A DNA stretch of 64,000 bases from Saprospiraceae bacterium. GTDB taxonomy: Bacteria; Bacteroidota; Bacteroidia; Chitinophagales; Saprospiraceae. A program made the translations under genes and the position numbers. The DNA is taken from positions 36,836 to 100,835 of the forward strand of contig BQJU01000022.1 in NCBI GenBank assembly GCA_021604865.1, read 5' to 3'. This document shows, piece by piece, positions 1-9,129 of this stretch. The notes under the pieces are model-generated. The model was not told the DNA's origin and did not search any database. It saw nothing but the letters and a program-made list of their open reading frames with translations. Every line of letters starts with the position of its first letter. The first letter of the stretch is position 1.

Positions 1-402
1 ATTGAGTTACCGGGTATTACCCCATGTTTTACCTTACATTGGGCCGATAGTAATGCGGATCAGATCGAAACCCACGATACTGAAACGGTTTTTATTACGG
101 TCAGCAATCCTTATAACAATATTGGTTTTGAGTGTTTTACGATCACAAATATTGTGATCGCTCCCAACCAGGTAACCCCGAATATGGAAGATGCCATAGA
201 TATCGTTCCATCCAAGATGATCTGTTACGATGACCTTGCTCCCTGCAGCAGTGTTACCAGAGAATACGCTTTGATTACCAGAAATGCAGCTGCCGGGAAT
301 TACGCCATCAAATTTGAATATTGCTACAAGGGATTGACCATCAAGACCACTCAATCGGTTAAAAAAGAGGATCAGTTCCAGGTAACCTTGATCGATAGTT
401 AA
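1..402 (+). CDS. C-terminal part of an unrecognised protein, cut by the window edge
   Basis: The frame is open from base 1 to the TAA at 400-402, so at least 133 residues belong to a gene that begins outside the window. The visible part has alternating polar and hydrophobic stretches and several cysteines (for example near FECFTI and CYDDLAPCSSV), which would suit an exported beta-rich domain. I recognise no family. A strong hairpin follows it, which supports it as the real end of a transcription unit. Any ATG inside, such as the one at 154, is unlikely to be the true start because the frame stays open upstream. Confidence 0.6.
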   Translation: MELPGITPCFTLHWADSNADQIETHDTETVFITVSNPYNNIGFECFTITNIVIAPNQVTPNMEDAIDIVPSKMICYDDLAPCSSVTREYALITRNAAAGNYAIKFEYCYKGLTIKTTQSVKKEDQFQVTLIDS

Positions 403-431
403 TACAATAGGACCATAAAGATTTGAGAGAG

Positions 432-468
432 TAGTCGGACATAATAATAAAATGTCCGGCTACTTTTC
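432..468 (+). terminator. Rho-independent terminator
   Basis: Arms TAGTCGGACAT (432-442) and ATGTCCGGCTA (452-462) pair over 11 bp with one G-T wobble around a 9-base A/T loop, and are followed by CTTTTCTA. It lies about 30 bp after the stop codon of the partial gene and before the next ORF. Confidence 0.75.
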
Positions 469-511
469 TATATTAAGATAAAGAAATTCTTGATTTCCAA
501 AACATAGCTTT

Positions 512-1378
512 ATGAACCACTTACGATTTCTCTTTAGTTTTGGGCTTCTCTTTTCCCTCCATCCTTCTTACACTCAGTGTCCTTTTGATCCGATTATTAC
601 TGGCGATAGCCTGCTTTGTCCGGGAGAGGATGGAAGACTATTGACTCAGTCCTATGAATCCATTCAATGGTATCGCAGATTGATATTTGAAGATACCGCG
701 ATGCTCATTTCTGATGCAACCGATTCTTCGATCGTTGTGCAAGCGGAGGTCAATTCAGGCTTTTACTACAGTGTGGAGGCAACCCAAGACGGATGCACCG
801 AAAGATCCCCGGAGGTATTGGTCGATTCGTATACTTTTCTTCCTCCATTCGTCTCTCATTCGGGCATCTTCGAATCGGACGGATCGGGCGGTTTTCTTAT
901 TTGCCCGGGAGACACCCTTTTCAGTACGCTTGGGTTGCCGTATGATACCCTGATCCATTGGTTTAAGGATGGCCTGCTGATTCCCGAAGCGGCCAACCGG
1001 ACGATTCCCATGTTCGAGCCGGGAATCTATACCGTAGAGGGCGCTCCGACATTATGTCCGAATTTCATTCAACCACTTGGTCTTACAATTGACGTAGCGT
1101 TTGCAGATGATTGTATGTCCATGGTATCAGATCCCAACCTTTTTGATCGTATTTCCCTATACCCCAATCCAGTAAAAACAACCTTATATGTGCAAAACGC
1201 CAATGGCTCGCCGATTACCGGTTTCCGAATTTGGAAAGTCTCCGGCGAGCTTCTTAAGGAACAATATGGGTTAAGCGCATTCGATTTTTCAATTGACTTT
1301 GAGACTGCCCCGAAGGGAGTTTTCTTTGTCGAACTTCAACTGGGAATCAAGAAGGTTTATGTGAAAGTAAGTAAGTGA
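512..1378 (+). CDS. Secreted protein with T9SS type A sorting domain
   Basis: 288 residues. An N-terminal signal peptide (hydrophobic run LFSFGLLFSL, likely cleavage after SYTQ) is followed by Ig-like or PKD-like beta-rich sequence with paired cysteines. The last ~75 residues carry the type A C-terminal sorting signature: LYPNPVKTTLYVQN, a GELLKE turn, and a final FFVELQLGIKKVYVKVSK. Proteins with this ending cross the outer membrane through the type IX secretion system and are anchored or released at the cell surface. No catalytic motif is visible, so the role of the mature protein is unknown. It stands alone, preceded by a terminator and facing the sugar kinase gene tail to tail. Confidence 0.8.
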   Translation: MNHLRFLFSFGLLFSLHPSYTQCPFDPIITGDSLLCPGEDGRLLTQSYESIQWYRRLIFEDTAMLISDATDSSIVVQAEVNSGFYYSVEATQDGCTERSPEVLVDSYTFLPPFVSHSGIFESDGSGGFLICPGDTLFSTLGLPYDTLIHWFKDGLLIPEAANRTIPMFEPGIYTVEGAPTLCPNFIQPLGLTIDVAFADDCMSMVSDPNLFDRISLYPNPVKTTLYVQNANGSPITGFRIWKVSGELLKEQYGLSAFDFSIDFETAPKGVFFVELQLGIKKVYVKVSK

Positions 1379-1427
1379 AATAGGAATTAACGGCGTCATG
1401 ACTCTTCCGAATAACTATAATATTACT

Positions 1428-2504
1428 TCACAACATCCTAACCTCCAATTCCCCCATGCGCTCCATCATTTTCCTTACCAATTCCAATTGTGCCTTGGCA
1501 CGTTGCAAATTCTGTCCGTCAAAATGGATTTTGTAATAGCGGTCTCCTTGTAAAAAATCTGTTAGAAAACGCACCCCCATTAGGTAGGCAAGCAGGGCAC
1601 CGGAAAGCGGCAGGTATTTTAATTCTATTGGGGTTAAAATGGTATGTGTTTCTTCCAAATAACCTTGCGCATAAGCGGCAAAACGATGCAGGTCTATTTG
1701 AATGAGGTTGAGGTCTGCTTCATCTTCGGCGGCAGTGGTGATGGTCGTCCGGACGCCATCGCCAAAGTCGTAGTGTACGTAGCCAGGCATTACGGTCTCC
1801 AGGTCGATGACACAACGACCTTTTCCATTTTTGTCAAGTAGTACATTGTTAAATTTGGTGTCATTATGGGTGACCCGGAGCGGGATTTTGCCCGCCTCGC
1901 CCGCTTTTTGAATAGCGCTCATCACTTCGGCTAAACTCAATACATATTTGATGATTTGATCAGCTTGTTTTACTCGTTTTTCAGTGTCTTTTTCTACTGC
2001 TTGCCGAAAGGCCGATAGCCTGGTCAATACATTGTGGAAATTAGGTAAAGTAGGGTATAAGTTAGTGGCGGGAAAGTCCGATAAATGAAATAAAAACCGG
2101 CCAAATGCCCTGGCCCCTTCGTAAATCTGTTCCGGTGTTTCGGCAACATCGTAGGAGATTAAGTCCTTCATGAAAATATATAACCGCCAGTAATTGCCAT
2201 TAGCATCTTTATAAAAATCCTTTCCTTGTTTGGTGAGTATTAAAGAGAGGGTGGAATGGCTGGATTTTCCATTCACATGTTCACTTACTTTACGGATATT
2301 GTGCATCATGGCAGCAACTTCCGGGAATATTTGATGGTTGATACGTTGCAATAAATAATCCGCTTTTCCAGAATCCTGATTGGCGATGCGAAAAGTATCA
2401 TTGATGTGCCCATTGCCAAAGGGGTAGGCATTTTTCATCGTTCCTTCAATGTTGAATGCTGCGATAAGATCGCTTATTGTTTCCTTTTCAATATTTGCAT
2501 TCAT
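1428..2504 (-). CDS. nahK: N-acetylhexosamine 1-kinase-like sugar kinase (APH fold)
   Basis: 358 residues, the usual length of NahK-type kinases. The aminoglycoside-phosphotransferase fold is shown by the catalytic loop IPLRVTHNDTKFNNVL (catalytic Asp about residue 215) and the metal-binding DLETVMPG segment. The N-terminal PFGNGHINDTF and the C-terminal GVRFLTDFLQGDRYY resemble Bifidobacterium NahK, which phosphorylates GlcNAc/GalNAc at C1 in host-glycan salvage. The exact substrate here is inferred only. The next gene upstream (SDR, 2509-3309) ends 4 bp before this start, so the two form an operon, divergent from an AraC-type regulator. Many homologues carry the misleading label mucin desulfatase. 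Confidence 0.8.
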   Translation of the reverse strand: MNANIEKETISDLIAAFNIEGTMKNAYPFGNGHINDTFRIANQDSGKADYLLQRINHQIFPEVAAMMHNIRKVSEHVNGKSSHSTLSLILTKQGKDFYKDANGNYWRLYIFMKDLISYDVAETPEQIYEGARAFGRFLFHLSDFPATNLYPTLPNFHNVLTRLSAFRQAVEKDTEKRVKQADQIIKYVLSLAEVMSAIQKAGEAGKIPLRVTHNDTKFNNVLLDKNGKGRCVIDLETVMPGYVHYDFGDGVRTTITTAAEDEADLNLIQIDLHRFAAYAQGYLEETHTILTPIELKYLPLSGALLAYLMGVRFLTDFLQGDRYYKIHFDGQNLQRAKAQLELVRKMMERMGELEVRML

Positions 2505-2508
2505 GGTG

Positions 2509-3309
2509 TTAGTGTTCCTTATTTAAGACAGAAGTAGCCCGATCTAAATGAACATAACCGCCATCTACAAAAATCTGCTGGCCGGTAATGTGCGACGCTC
2601 TGTCTGACAATAAAAAGATGGCCATATTGGCAATTTCTATTGCGGTCGTCATACGATTTTCATACGGTATGTTTACTTCGATACTTTTTAACTTTTCTTC
2701 AGCATTATCAAAGGTATTGATCCATCGTTTATACATCGGAGTCATTACTTCAGATGGAACAATGGCATTCACCCGGATGCTGTATTTTAATAACTCCACT
2801 GCCCACTCGCGGGTAAGGGCAAGTTGACCGCCTTTAGCAGCAGCATATCCAGAAGTGCCCCCCTGGCCGGTTATCCCTGTTTTGGAGGCAATATTTAGAA
2901 TAGTCCCTCTGGTTTTCTTCAGTGCAGGTAGGCAATAATGTGCCATATAGTAGTAGTGGAAAAGGTTGAGGCGAATGGAGTTTTGGAATGCCTCAACACT
3001 ACCATGTTCCAGTCCGATGCCATCGTTCACTCCTGCATTGTTGACCAAACCATCAATTCTATTGAATTTTTTTAGGATCTCCATTACTGTTTGCTGACAA
3101 TTTTCTGGAGAGGTCAAATCCATACAGCAAAAATGGACTGTTTTTCCTTGCGCTTTAAGTGGGTCTAAAATGAGTGCTGTTGCTTTTTCGTCTCTATCAA
3201 CCACCACCGGTATGGCACCTTCCGCTGCGAGCTGCTGAACTATAGCCCCGCCAATACCACTGCCGCCACCAGTAATGAGGAATACTTTGTCTTTTAAGTT
3301 CAAATCCAT
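2509..3309 (-). CDS. Short-chain dehydrogenase, L-fucose dehydrogenase-like
   Basis: 266 residues, classical SDR. The cofactor motif TGGGSGIG is at residues 14-21, NNAG follows mid-protein, and the catalytic Ser, YAAAK (Tyr and Lys) lie around residues 143-160. The C-terminal ITGQQIFVDGGY is typical. The VPSEVMTPMYKRW segment is, from memory, found in SDRs assigned to L-fucose oxidation, and the window has many fucose genes; the substrate remains inference. It is the first gene of a two-gene operon with the NahK-like kinase (4-bp gap). A 149-bp divergent promoter region separates it from the AraC regulator, which probably controls it. Confidence 0.75.
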   Translation of the reverse strand: MDLNLKDKVFLITGGGSGIGGAIVQQLAAEGAIPVVVDRDEKATALILDPLKAQGKTVHFCCMDLTSPENCQQTVMEILKKFNRIDGLVNNAGVNDGIGLEHGSVEAFQNSIRLNLFHYYYMAHYCLPALKKTRGTILNIASKTGITGQGGTSGYAAAKGGQLALTREWAVELLKYSIRVNAIVPSEVMTPMYKRWINTFDNAEEKLKSIEVNIPYENRMTTAIEIANMAIFLLSDRASHITGQQIFVDGGYVHLDRATSVLNKEH

Positions 3310-3410
3310 AAAGTTATTTTTTCAGGGTCAAATATCGGGCATTAATTTTAAACCTCCTGTTGAAGGTGTTTTAATTTCTAACCAGCTACATAATTTCTTA
3401 AAATTGATAC

Positions 3411-3418
3411 TACATTTG
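3411..3418 (+). promoter_or_regulatory. Bacteroidota -7 box (TACATTTG) before the AraC gene
   Basis: TACATTTG matches the TAnnTTTG -7 consensus of Bacteroidota sigma-A promoters and lies 40 bp before the AraC-family ATG. A clear TTTG box 19-21 bp upstream was not found, so support is partial. Confidence 0.4.
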
Positions 3419-3458
3419 CAATGAAACTTCTCTTTTAATTATCAATGGCAAATTTATC

Positions 3459-4334
3459 ATGAAACCTTTACTGCTCAATAAAAAAAGCACCTCTTTTCAG
3501 CAGTCATTTATAATCAAACATCATCGATTTCCACAATTCTTGAAGGTTTGGCATTACCATCCCGAATTGGAGTTGATATTTATTATAAAAAGTACGGGCA
3601 CTTGTTTTGCTGGTGATAAGATCCTTCCGTTCAAGGAAGGAGAATTAATGTTGTTGGGGTCGAATTTACCGCACATGATGAAAAATGATCCTGCGTATTT
3701 TGAAGAAGGTTCCGGATTGGAGGCAGAGGCATTGGTCATTCATTTTTTACCCGACTTTTTAGCGGCGGCAATAAAAAACATTCCTGAATTTAGCATTTTG
3801 GACCGGTTGTTAAAAAGGTCGGGGCAGGGTATTCTTTTCTCAGGCAATAAACATAAAAAAGAGGTTGCAACCTTGATGAAACAAATGCTGGAGGGAGATG
3901 ATTTCAGCCGGGTACTGAATTTTCTAGCTTTGTTGAAAATATTGGCAGAAGAAAAAGACTACCAATTTATTTCCAGCCAGGGTTATGTAAACTCGTTAAG
4001 TTATTCCAATAGCCGACTCGACAAGGTCTATGAATATGTGATGAATAACTTTGACGACCCATCGATCACTTTAGATCACGTTGCCGAAATTGCGCACATG
4101 AACAAATCCTCTTTTTGTCGTTATTTTAAAAAGATCACGCAAAAGACTTTTTCCAGTTTTTTAAATGAAATCAGGGTTGGCTATTCCTGTAAAATCTTAT
4201 TGGAACAGGACAAAAAAAATATTTCTGAGATTAGTTACCTAAGTGGATTTAACAATATCTCTAACTTTAACCGCCAATTTAAAATGATGGTTGGAATGTC
4301 TCCTATTAAGTATAAAAAATTGTATCAAAATTAA
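3459..4334 (+). CDS. AraC family transcriptional regulator
   Basis: 291 residues. The N-terminal half is a cupin sensor domain (WHYHPELELIFI, then PFKEGELMLLGSNLPH). The C-terminal ~100 residues carry two helix-turn-helix units (ITLDHVAEIAHMNKSSFCRY and ISEISYLSGFNNISNFNRQF) and the classical end FKMMVGMSPIKYK. It is divergent from the SDR-kinase pair and is likely its sugar-responsive activator. A Crp-family gene follows after only 3 bp, so the two regulators are co-transcribed. Confidence 0.88.
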   Translation: MKPLLLNKKSTSFQQSFIIKHHRFPQFLKVWHYHPELELIFIIKSTGTCFAGDKILPFKEGELMLLGSNLPHMMKNDPAYFEEGSGLEAEALVIHFLPDFLAAAIKNIPEFSILDRLLKRSGQGILFSGNKHKKEVATLMKQMLEGDDFSRVLNFLALLKILAEEKDYQFISSQGYVNSLSYSNSRLDKVYEYVMNNFDDPSITLDHVAEIAHMNKSSFCRYFKKITQKTFSSFLNEIRVGYSCKILLEQDKKNISEISYLSGFNNISNFNRQFKMMVGMSPIKYKKLYQN

Positions 4335-4337
4335 CTC

Positions 4338-4865
4338 ATGGATCTACTTTCAGCGCTCAAGTCTGCTTCAGCGGTTAACATCACCCAAAAAGTGGTAAAA
4401 AAAAACGAATACCTGCTGCGCCCAGGCATGGTAGAACGCAATATCTATTTAGTAGAAAGTGGGGCCTTGCGAATTGTGTATTTAACAGAATTTGAAGAAC
4501 ATACCATCCGGCTGGGTTATAAAAATTCGCTGATTACTTCTTTGTCTTCCTTTCTTAAAGATCAACCTTCCGAGTTTTATATTCAGGCTATCCGCAAGAC
4601 AAAACTGAGTGTAATTCGGAAAACAGATTTTGTGACCTTTGTGCAACAAGATCAAAACTGGCAACTACAATATCAGGCCATATTGGAGGATCTGGTGGTT
4701 CAGCAAATGGAAAGAGAAATCGACCTGCTTACATTCTCGCCAGTGGAACGGTTGAAGCGGGTTTTGGAACGCAGTCCACAGCTTTTTCAGGAGATTCCCG
4801 CTAAATATATCGCTTCCTACCTGCGTATGACCCCCGAAACCCTGAGCAGACTGCGAAATTCTTGA
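4338..4865 (+). CDS. Crp/Fnr family regulator (short C-terminus)
   Basis: 175 residues. The N-terminal cyclic-nucleotide-binding-type beta roll (LLRPGMVERNIYLVESGALRI) is followed by a long dimerisation helix and a reduced helix-turn-helix (YIASYLRMTPETLSRLRNS). The protein stops right after the recognition helix, about 15 residues shorter than most relatives in Bacteroidota. There is no N-terminal cysteine cluster, so an oxygen-sensing Fe-S centre of the Fnr type is not expected. It starts 3 bp after the AraC gene and precedes a DinB-fold gene by 62 bp. Confidence 0.8.
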   Translation: MDLLSALKSASAVNITQKVVKKNEYLLRPGMVERNIYLVESGALRIVYLTEFEEHTIRLGYKNSLITSLSSFLKDQPSEFYIQAIRKTKLSVIRKTDFVTFVQQDQNWQLQYQAILEDLVVQQMEREIDLLTFSPVERLKRVLERSPQLFQEIPAKYIASYLRMTPETLSRLRNS

Positions 4866-4927
4866 TTTCAATCAATGTTTGGTAGGTGAAGTCCCCATAA
4901 ATTTGTGTCAACAAAAAAGATATAATC

Positions 4928-5509
4928 ATGAATCGTAATCAATTGCTGGACGAACTTATTCAAAAAACGGAACAAATCCGCAATGAGGCATCAATCTTTA
5001 ATACCCTGACCTTGGCGGAATTAAACTTCAAAACATCACCAGAAAGCTGGAGTATCCTGGAATGCCTGGAGCATCTTAATCTCTACGGTGATTATTATTT
5101 AAAAGAAATTGAAGCTCGGATCATCAAAGCCGAAAAGGCTCCTCAAGCTACCCCTTTCAAAAGTGGCCTGATAGGCAATTATTTCGTCAATTTGATCCGG
5201 CCCAAAGAAGCGGGCATTAAAAAAATAAAAGCGCTCAAAGAAATGAACCCGATGGACTCCAAATTATCTACAACCACCCTCGATCGCTTTTTCAAACAAC
5301 AGGCCCGGCTACTTTCTTTGTTGCAATCGGCCGGAAAGGTAGATTTGACCAAAGTGAAAACAGGTATTACATTTACCAAACTGATCAAATTGAGACTGGG
5401 GGATACATTGCGGTTTGTGGTGTATCATAATGAGCGGCATTTGTTGCAGGCGAAACGGGTGATGGAAAGAGTAATGGATCAAAAATTATCGAAAGTGGAA
5501 GCATCCTGA
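4928..5509 (+). CDS. DinB superfamily protein
   Basis: 193 residues. The fold is recognised from SPESWSILECLEHLNLYGDYYL near the N-terminus (metal-ligand His in ECLEHL) and YHNERHLLQAKRVM near the C-terminus (second His pair). This matches the DinB/DinB_2 four-helix family, whose members are often metal- or bacillithiol-dependent transferases; here the reaction is unknown. It follows the Crp-type regulator by 62 bp and may share its transcript. No signal peptide is present, so it is cytosolic. Confidence 0.75.
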   Translation: MNRNQLLDELIQKTEQIRNEASIFNTLTLAELNFKTSPESWSILECLEHLNLYGDYYLKEIEARIIKAEKAPQATPFKSGLIGNYFVNLIRPKEAGIKKIKALKEMNPMDSKLSTTTLDRFFKQQARLLSLLQSAGKVDLTKVKTGITFTKLIKLRLGDTLRFVVYHNERHLLQAKRVMERVMDQKLSKVEAS

Positions 5510-5580
5510 TTGAAAGCTGTTTTTTTGAAATAGAATATGTTAATAATACTTTTAAAGCCTTTTGCAGAGTAGTAAATTGC

Positions 5581-5874
5581 AAGAGGTTTTTTATTCCTGA
5601 TTCAGCTATCCCGGGATTAAAAGGTTGGTTTTACCAAAACTCAAAACCCAAACCTAGGAGTAAAAATGTAACTGACATGGTGACGAGCCTAGCTCGCATG
5701 TCAAAGTTCGTTATTGCTGATTTGACAGATGCAAAATACATCCGTCAGGAATTACAGGCGATTATACCGAATAACCCGCCTTCATGGATTAATTGGTTTC
5801 TATTTCATAAATTTTCCCCGCTCCATCTCCAGTTTTCCGCCATTCCTCCTATCTTAGCCCTCTACATCACCTAA
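5581..5874 (+). pseudogene. Decayed TIR-like gene fragment
   Basis: A frame without a convincing start runs from about 5581 to the TAA at 5872-5874. Its middle part, from SKNVTDMVTSLARM through KFVIADLTDAKYIRQELQAI, resembles from memory the conserved C-terminal motif of TIR-like or pentapeptide-associated proteins (usual wording: TLARMARFVIADLTDP, then PQELQAIVP). After AIIPNNP the similarity stops and the frame ends in unrelated sequence. The fold's N-terminal part is missing upstream, where the DinB gene ends at 5509. I therefore call it a relic. The rest of 5510-5885 shows nothing else. Confidence 0.4.
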
Positions 5875-5885
5875 AAAATACCAAC

Positions 5886-7508
5886 ATGGCAAAACAAAAA
5901 CTCCCCCGGGTCGCCTACTTCTGTATGGAGTATGGTCTGGACAATCGATTTAAAGCGTATGCCGGTGGATTGGGTATCCTGGCTGGAGATTATATGAAGG
6001 GAGCCAAGGATCACAAATACCCAATTGTGGGCATTGGTATCAAGTGGAAACAGGGGTATACCGATCAGATGATTGGAAAAGATGGCCAGCCTTATGATTC
6101 CTTCCATAATTACAACTACGATGATATATTAAAGGATACCGGTGTTACAGTAAGTGTGACCATTCGAGGCAAAGAGGTAGTTTGCAAGGTATGGAAACTG
6201 GATGCCTTTGGCAATGCACCTCTATATTTGTTGGATACCGACCTGCCGGAAAATGAAGATGCCTGGATTACTGGCCAGTTATACGGCTGGTTTGGCGAGG
6301 AGCGCATTGCGCAGGAGCTGGTGCTCGGGGTAGGCGGTGTAAGGGCATTACGGAAACTAGGTATTCAGGTGGATGTATATCATTTTAATGAAGGTCATGC
6401 GCTGTTTGCCGGTTTCGAATTGATGCGGGAAAAGATGCAGGAACCCGGTGTTAACTTTGAAGATGCCTGGGCAGCCAGTCGACAAGAAATTGTTTTTACG
6501 ACGCATACACCAGTGATCCAGGGCAATGAGTCGCATCCTATTGATCGCCTGATGTATATGGGCGCCAATATGGGCATGACGGAAAGTCAATTGCAACAAC
6601 TGGGTGGTACACCATTTAATATGACGGTAGCGGCCTTGCGGCTTTCCCGAAAAGCCAATGCCGTAGCCAAATTACATGGAGAGACGGCGGTGAAAATGTG
6701 GGCCCATATCAAGGACGGGGCTGAAATACTCCCTATCACCAATGCCATTCATTTGCCGACCTGGGTGGACCCCAAAATGATCAAAGCCGCTGAAAAGGGG
6801 GGCGATCTATGGAAGGCACACCTGAAAAACAAAAAAAAGCTGGTTGATTTTGTCAAAAAACGCAACGGTGTCAGTTTGGACCCCGATAAATTGGTTATTG
6901 GTTTTTCGCGGCGTTCGGTGCCTTACAAACGCAGTGATCTGATTTTTAAGGATGCTAAGGTTATTGAACCTTTACTCAAAGATCAGACGGTGCAACTGGT
7001 CTTTTCTGGCCGTGCCCATCCATTGGATGATAACGGTAAGGCCATCGTAGCCAGGCTGGTTTCTTATTCTAAAAAATACCCCAAATCAGTGGTCTTTTTA
7101 GAAAATTACGACATGGAAATCGGCGCTATGCTCACCCGTGGATCTGATGTGTGGCTCAATAACCCACGCCGACCAAAAGAGGCAAGTGGTACTTCAGGTA
7201 TGAAAGCGGCAATGAATGGCGTGCTGAACTTTAGTATCCTGGATGGCTGGTGGCCAGAAGCCTGTGAACATGGCATTAATGGCTGGCAATTTGGAGACGG
7301 CTTTGAAAGCGATCAGGAGAAAAAACAGGACAAACATGACCTGGCGGCCTTGTATAAGGTGTTGCAAAAGGAAGTCATTCCCACCTATTATAAAAATCCG
7401 GAGAAATGGGTGAAAATGATGAAAGCCAGTATATTGAGCACCAGAGAATATTTTGCGGTGAAGCGCATGCTTGAGGAGTATTATGCGATGTTATATAGGA
7501 ATTCGTAG
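5886..7508 (+). CDS. glgP: Alpha-glucan phosphorylase (GT35, short form)
   Basis: 540 residues, matching the compact alpha-glucan phosphorylase subfamily rather than the ~800-residue glycogen phosphorylases. It opens with RVAYFCMEYGLDNRFKAYAG, typical of the family, and contains YHFNEGHALFAGFE, TTHTPVIQGNE and the PLP-lysine segment EASGTSGMKAAMNG (Lys about residue 440). The enzyme releases glucose 1-phosphate from storage alpha-glucans in the cytosol. It begins 11 bp after the relic frame. A GH29 fucosidase follows by 106 bp. No glycogen synthase is in the window. Confidence 0.9.
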   Translation: MAKQKLPRVAYFCMEYGLDNRFKAYAGGLGILAGDYMKGAKDHKYPIVGIGIKWKQGYTDQMIGKDGQPYDSFHNYNYDDILKDTGVTVSVTIRGKEVVCKVWKLDAFGNAPLYLLDTDLPENEDAWITGQLYGWFGEERIAQELVLGVGGVRALRKLGIQVDVYHFNEGHALFAGFELMREKMQEPGVNFEDAWAASRQEIVFTTHTPVIQGNESHPIDRLMYMGANMGMTESQLQQLGGTPFNMTVAALRLSRKANAVAKLHGETAVKMWAHIKDGAEILPITNAIHLPTWVDPKMIKAAEKGGDLWKAHLKNKKKLVDFVKKRNGVSLDPDKLVIGFSRRSVPYKRSDLIFKDAKVIEPLLKDQTVQLVFSGRAHPLDDNGKAIVARLVSYSKKYPKSVVFLENYDMEIGAMLTRGSDVWLNNPRRPKEASGTSGMKAAMNGVLNFSILDGWWPEACEHGINGWQFGDGFESDQEKKQDKHDLAALYKVLQKEVIPTYYKNPEKWVKMMKASILSTREYFAVKRMLEEYYAMLYRNS

Positions 7509-7614
7509 AGCGACTCTTGTCGTCACCTGATAACCATACTCCATTTCATCTTTTATCTAGCGAAGCCTTGAGCGTAGTTCTCCCATTTTCCATTTCATCC
7601 ATCAAAAATAAACA

Positions 7615-9081
7615 ATGAAAAAAACACTATCCCTTTTTGTCGGTCTGCTCCTTACCATTTCCTGTTTAATGGCTCAACACGGTGAGGATCGTTATGTGCC
7701 AGAAACAGATCCGCTAGTCTTGGAGAAACTGGATCAGTGGCAGGACTTAAAATTTGGATTGTTGATGCATTGGGGGGCTTATAGCCAATGGGGTATTGTG
7801 GAATCCTGGTCGATATGTGCGGAAGATGAGGGTTGGTGTGAGCGCAAAAAAGGAGCGCATCCCCAAGACTATACGGCCTATAAGCAGGAATACGAAAACC
7901 TGCAAACCACTTTTAATCCAGTACAATTTACTCCGGATAAATGGGCCAAAGCAGCTAAGGATGCCGGTATGAAATACGTGGTGTTTACCACCAAACACCA
8001 CGATGGTTTTTCGATGTTTGATACCAAATATACCGATTATAAAATAACAGACCCGACCTGTCCCTTCAACAGCCATACAAAGGCGAATGTAACGAAAGAA
8101 ATCTTTGATGCATTCAGAAAAGAAGGGCTCTGGACGGGAGCTTATTTCTCCAAACCGGACTGGCACTGTCCGGATTATTGGTGGCCCAATTTTGCTACCC
8201 CCGACCGGAATGTCAACTACGATCCGGCTGTTTATCCCGACCGTTGGGAGCGTTATGTGCAATTTACCCACAACCAGATTATGGAATTGATGACGGATTA
8301 TGGCAAGGTGGATATCCTTTGGCTCGACGGAGGATGGGTGCAAAAGCAAAACAAGGAGTCGATTTTAGAATTTTACAAGAAGCGTTTGGAAAATAGTGAA
8401 TCGGGCTTCCTGAAAGGCCGGATCGTCAACCAGGACATCAGAATGGATGAGCTGGTAGACAAAGCGCGCGCCAAACAACCCGGATTAATCGTTGTTGATC
8501 GCGCAGTACACGGCAAAAATCAAAACTACCTTACTCCTGAAAACCGGGTTCCTGAGGCTGCTTTACCTTACCCTTGGGAATCCTGTATCATTGCAGGTGG
8601 CAGCTGGTCATGGGTGCCTGATGCCAAATACATGTCTGGCCGGGAAGTGGTGCATTTACTGGCCGATATCGTCTCCAAAGGCGGTAATCTATTGCTCAAT
8701 ATTGCGCCAGATCCCAAAGGCAACTGGGATAAAGGGGCATACGAGATGCTTACCGAAATGGGCGATTGGATGAAGATCAATAGCGAGGCGATCTATGGCA
8801 CCCGGGCTATTGCGCCCTATAAGGAGGACAATGTTTGTATCACCGAGGCCAAAGATGGCAGCCTCTATCTAATTTACCTGGCCAAAGAAGGAGAAACACA
8901 ATTGCCTGCTGAGATTAAGCTTTCTAAAATACAACCTAAAAAAGGAACGAAAGCGGAATTATTAGGCTCCAAAGCCAAATTGAAATGGGAACCAGTAGGA
9001 GAGGGGTGTAAGGTGATGATTCCGGAGAAAATGCGGGGGATGGTACCTGGGAATTATGCTTGGGTGGTACGGATTAGGTGA
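7615..9081 (+). CDS. Alpha-L-fucosidase, glycoside hydrolase family 29
   Basis: 488 residues. A signal peptide (MKKTLSLFVGLLLTISCLMA) is cut before QHGEDR. The GH29 barrel is clear: FGLLMHWGAYSQWG, YVVFTTKHHDGFSMFDTKYT, and ILWLDGGW containing the catalytic nucleophile Asp at residue ~238. A beta-sandwich C-terminal part (from ~400) follows. The family removes alpha-linked L-fucose by a retaining mechanism, usually in the periplasm or at the surface. Together with GH95 (54543-56954), FucP and a mutarotase it points to use of fucosylated glycans. No sorting domain is present, so it is probably periplasmic. Confidence 0.9.
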   Translation: MKKTLSLFVGLLLTISCLMAQHGEDRYVPETDPLVLEKLDQWQDLKFGLLMHWGAYSQWGIVESWSICAEDEGWCERKKGAHPQDYTAYKQEYENLQTTFNPVQFTPDKWAKAAKDAGMKYVVFTTKHHDGFSMFDTKYTDYKITDPTCPFNSHTKANVTKEIFDAFRKEGLWTGAYFSKPDWHCPDYWWPNFATPDRNVNYDPAVYPDRWERYVQFTHNQIMELMTDYGKVDILWLDGGWVQKQNKESILEFYKKRLENSESGFLKGRIVNQDIRMDELVDKARAKQPGLIVVDRAVHGKNQNYLTPENRVPEAALPYPWESCIIAGGSWSWVPDAKYMSGREVVHLLADIVSKGGNLLLNIAPDPKGNWDKGAYEMLTEMGDWMKINSEAIYGTRAIAPYKEDNVCITEAKDGSLYLIYLAKEGETQLPAEIKLSKIQPKKGTKAELLGSKAKLKWEPVGEGCKVMIPEKMRGMVPGNYAWVVRIR

Positions 9082-9129
9082 TTTTAGAGTGGACAACGCC
9101 AATATTTTTCACCCTTAAAATTGAATAAA

